Of a stretch of 15,052 nucleotides of DNA, positions 14,993 through 15,052 are shown in pieces. This stretch comes from Flavobacteriales bacterium UBA3477. GTDB lineage: Bacteria; Bacteroidota; Bacteroidia; Flavobacteriales; Schleiferiaceae. The stretch spans positions 1 through 15,052 of the forward strand of contig DFQY01000015.1 of the NCBI GenBank assembly GCA_002378005.1, read 5' to 3'. Under the pieces are notes generated by a model. That model saw nothing but the letters and a program-made list of their open reading frames with translations. It did no database searches and was not told where the DNA came from. Positions within the stretch are counted from its first letter, which is position 1; each line of letters begins with the position of its first letter. The translations under genes were made by a program, and so were the position numbers.

Positions 14993-15040
14993 GTTCTCAC
15001 TCCAGCCAAGCTTGCTTGCGTGAAGAGTGAGAACAAAAAA
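14987..15040. repeat. 16-bp perfect inverted repeat with 22-base spacer
   Basis: The arms 14987-15002 (TTTTTTGTTCTCACTC) and 15025-15040 are exact reverse complements. The spacer (15003-15024) contains a smaller hairpin, CAAG (15007-15010) with CTTG (15015-15018). On either strand the arm begins with T6 and ends with A6, so this is not a normal terminator. It is better read as two opposed terminator tails with the same sequence. The A6 on the right abuts GCCCGGCC (15041-15048), probably the start of another hairpin for a gene beyond the edge. Confidence 0.7.
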
Positions 15041-15052
15041 GCCCGGCCATGC

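Noticed and set aside
14987..15040. Inverted repeat as an end of an insertion sequence
   Set aside because: There is no transposase, the arms are only 22 bases apart, and the T runs fit terminator tails better.
1..15052. CRISPR array, prophage, toxin-antitoxin or defence system
   Set aside because: No spaced direct repeats, integrase, small paired genes or defence domains were seen; almost all sequence is accounted for by conserved genes.

Overview
The window reads as a chromosomal segment of a Bacteroidota bacterium, most likely from the order Flavobacteriales. This is inferred from four things: promoters of the Bacteroidota type (TTG, about 19 bases, then TAnnTTTG) upstream of recA and the tRNA; starts without clear Shine-Dalgarno sequences; a TonB-dependent receptor and a DUF3127 protein typical of the phylum; and the Bacteroidota forms of YebC, Nth and trigger factor. 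The content is essentially housekeeping. I see no phage, insertion sequence, CRISPR array or defence island, and no intergenic stretch longer than about 160 bases.

Layout. At the left edge, on the minus strand, lies the 5' part of a TPR lipoprotein gene. Just upstream of it is an 855-residue TonB-dependent receptor gene, and a strong hairpin terminator separates the two. Next come recA (with its own terminator and promoter) and a PrxQ/Bcp peroxiredoxin, both on the minus strand. Two plus-strand genes follow: nth (endonuclease III) and a yebC-family gene. A long symmetric terminator separates yebC from the convergent tig-clpP-clpX operon on the minus strand. Divergent from tig is a plus-strand pair: a C-terminal processing protease (Prc/Tsp type) and, overlapping it by 17 bases, a DppC-type ABC permease. 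That pair converges, with a 7-base tail overlap, on a minus-strand operon of flavin reductase, DUF3127 protein and aat (leucyl/phenylalanyl-tRNA-protein transferase). The right end has tRNA-Leu(UAG) with a clear promoter and terminator, then an unusual 16-base perfect inverted repeat.

Themes. The left half groups DNA repair and oxidative stress functions (recA, nth, peroxiredoxin). The centre and right hold protein folding and degradation functions: trigger factor, ClpXP, Prc, and Aat, which makes N-degrons. Clustering alone does not prove co-regulation.

Most worth checking: an endonuclease III without any of the iron-sulfur cluster cysteines; a DUF3127 protein ending in an SSB-like acidic DDDLPF tip; the terminator placed as a possible attenuator between the receptor and lipoprotein genes; the ClpX loop reading LGY instead of IGF; and the two opposed terminator tails with identical 16-base sequence at the right edge. 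I found no convincing new multi-gene system.
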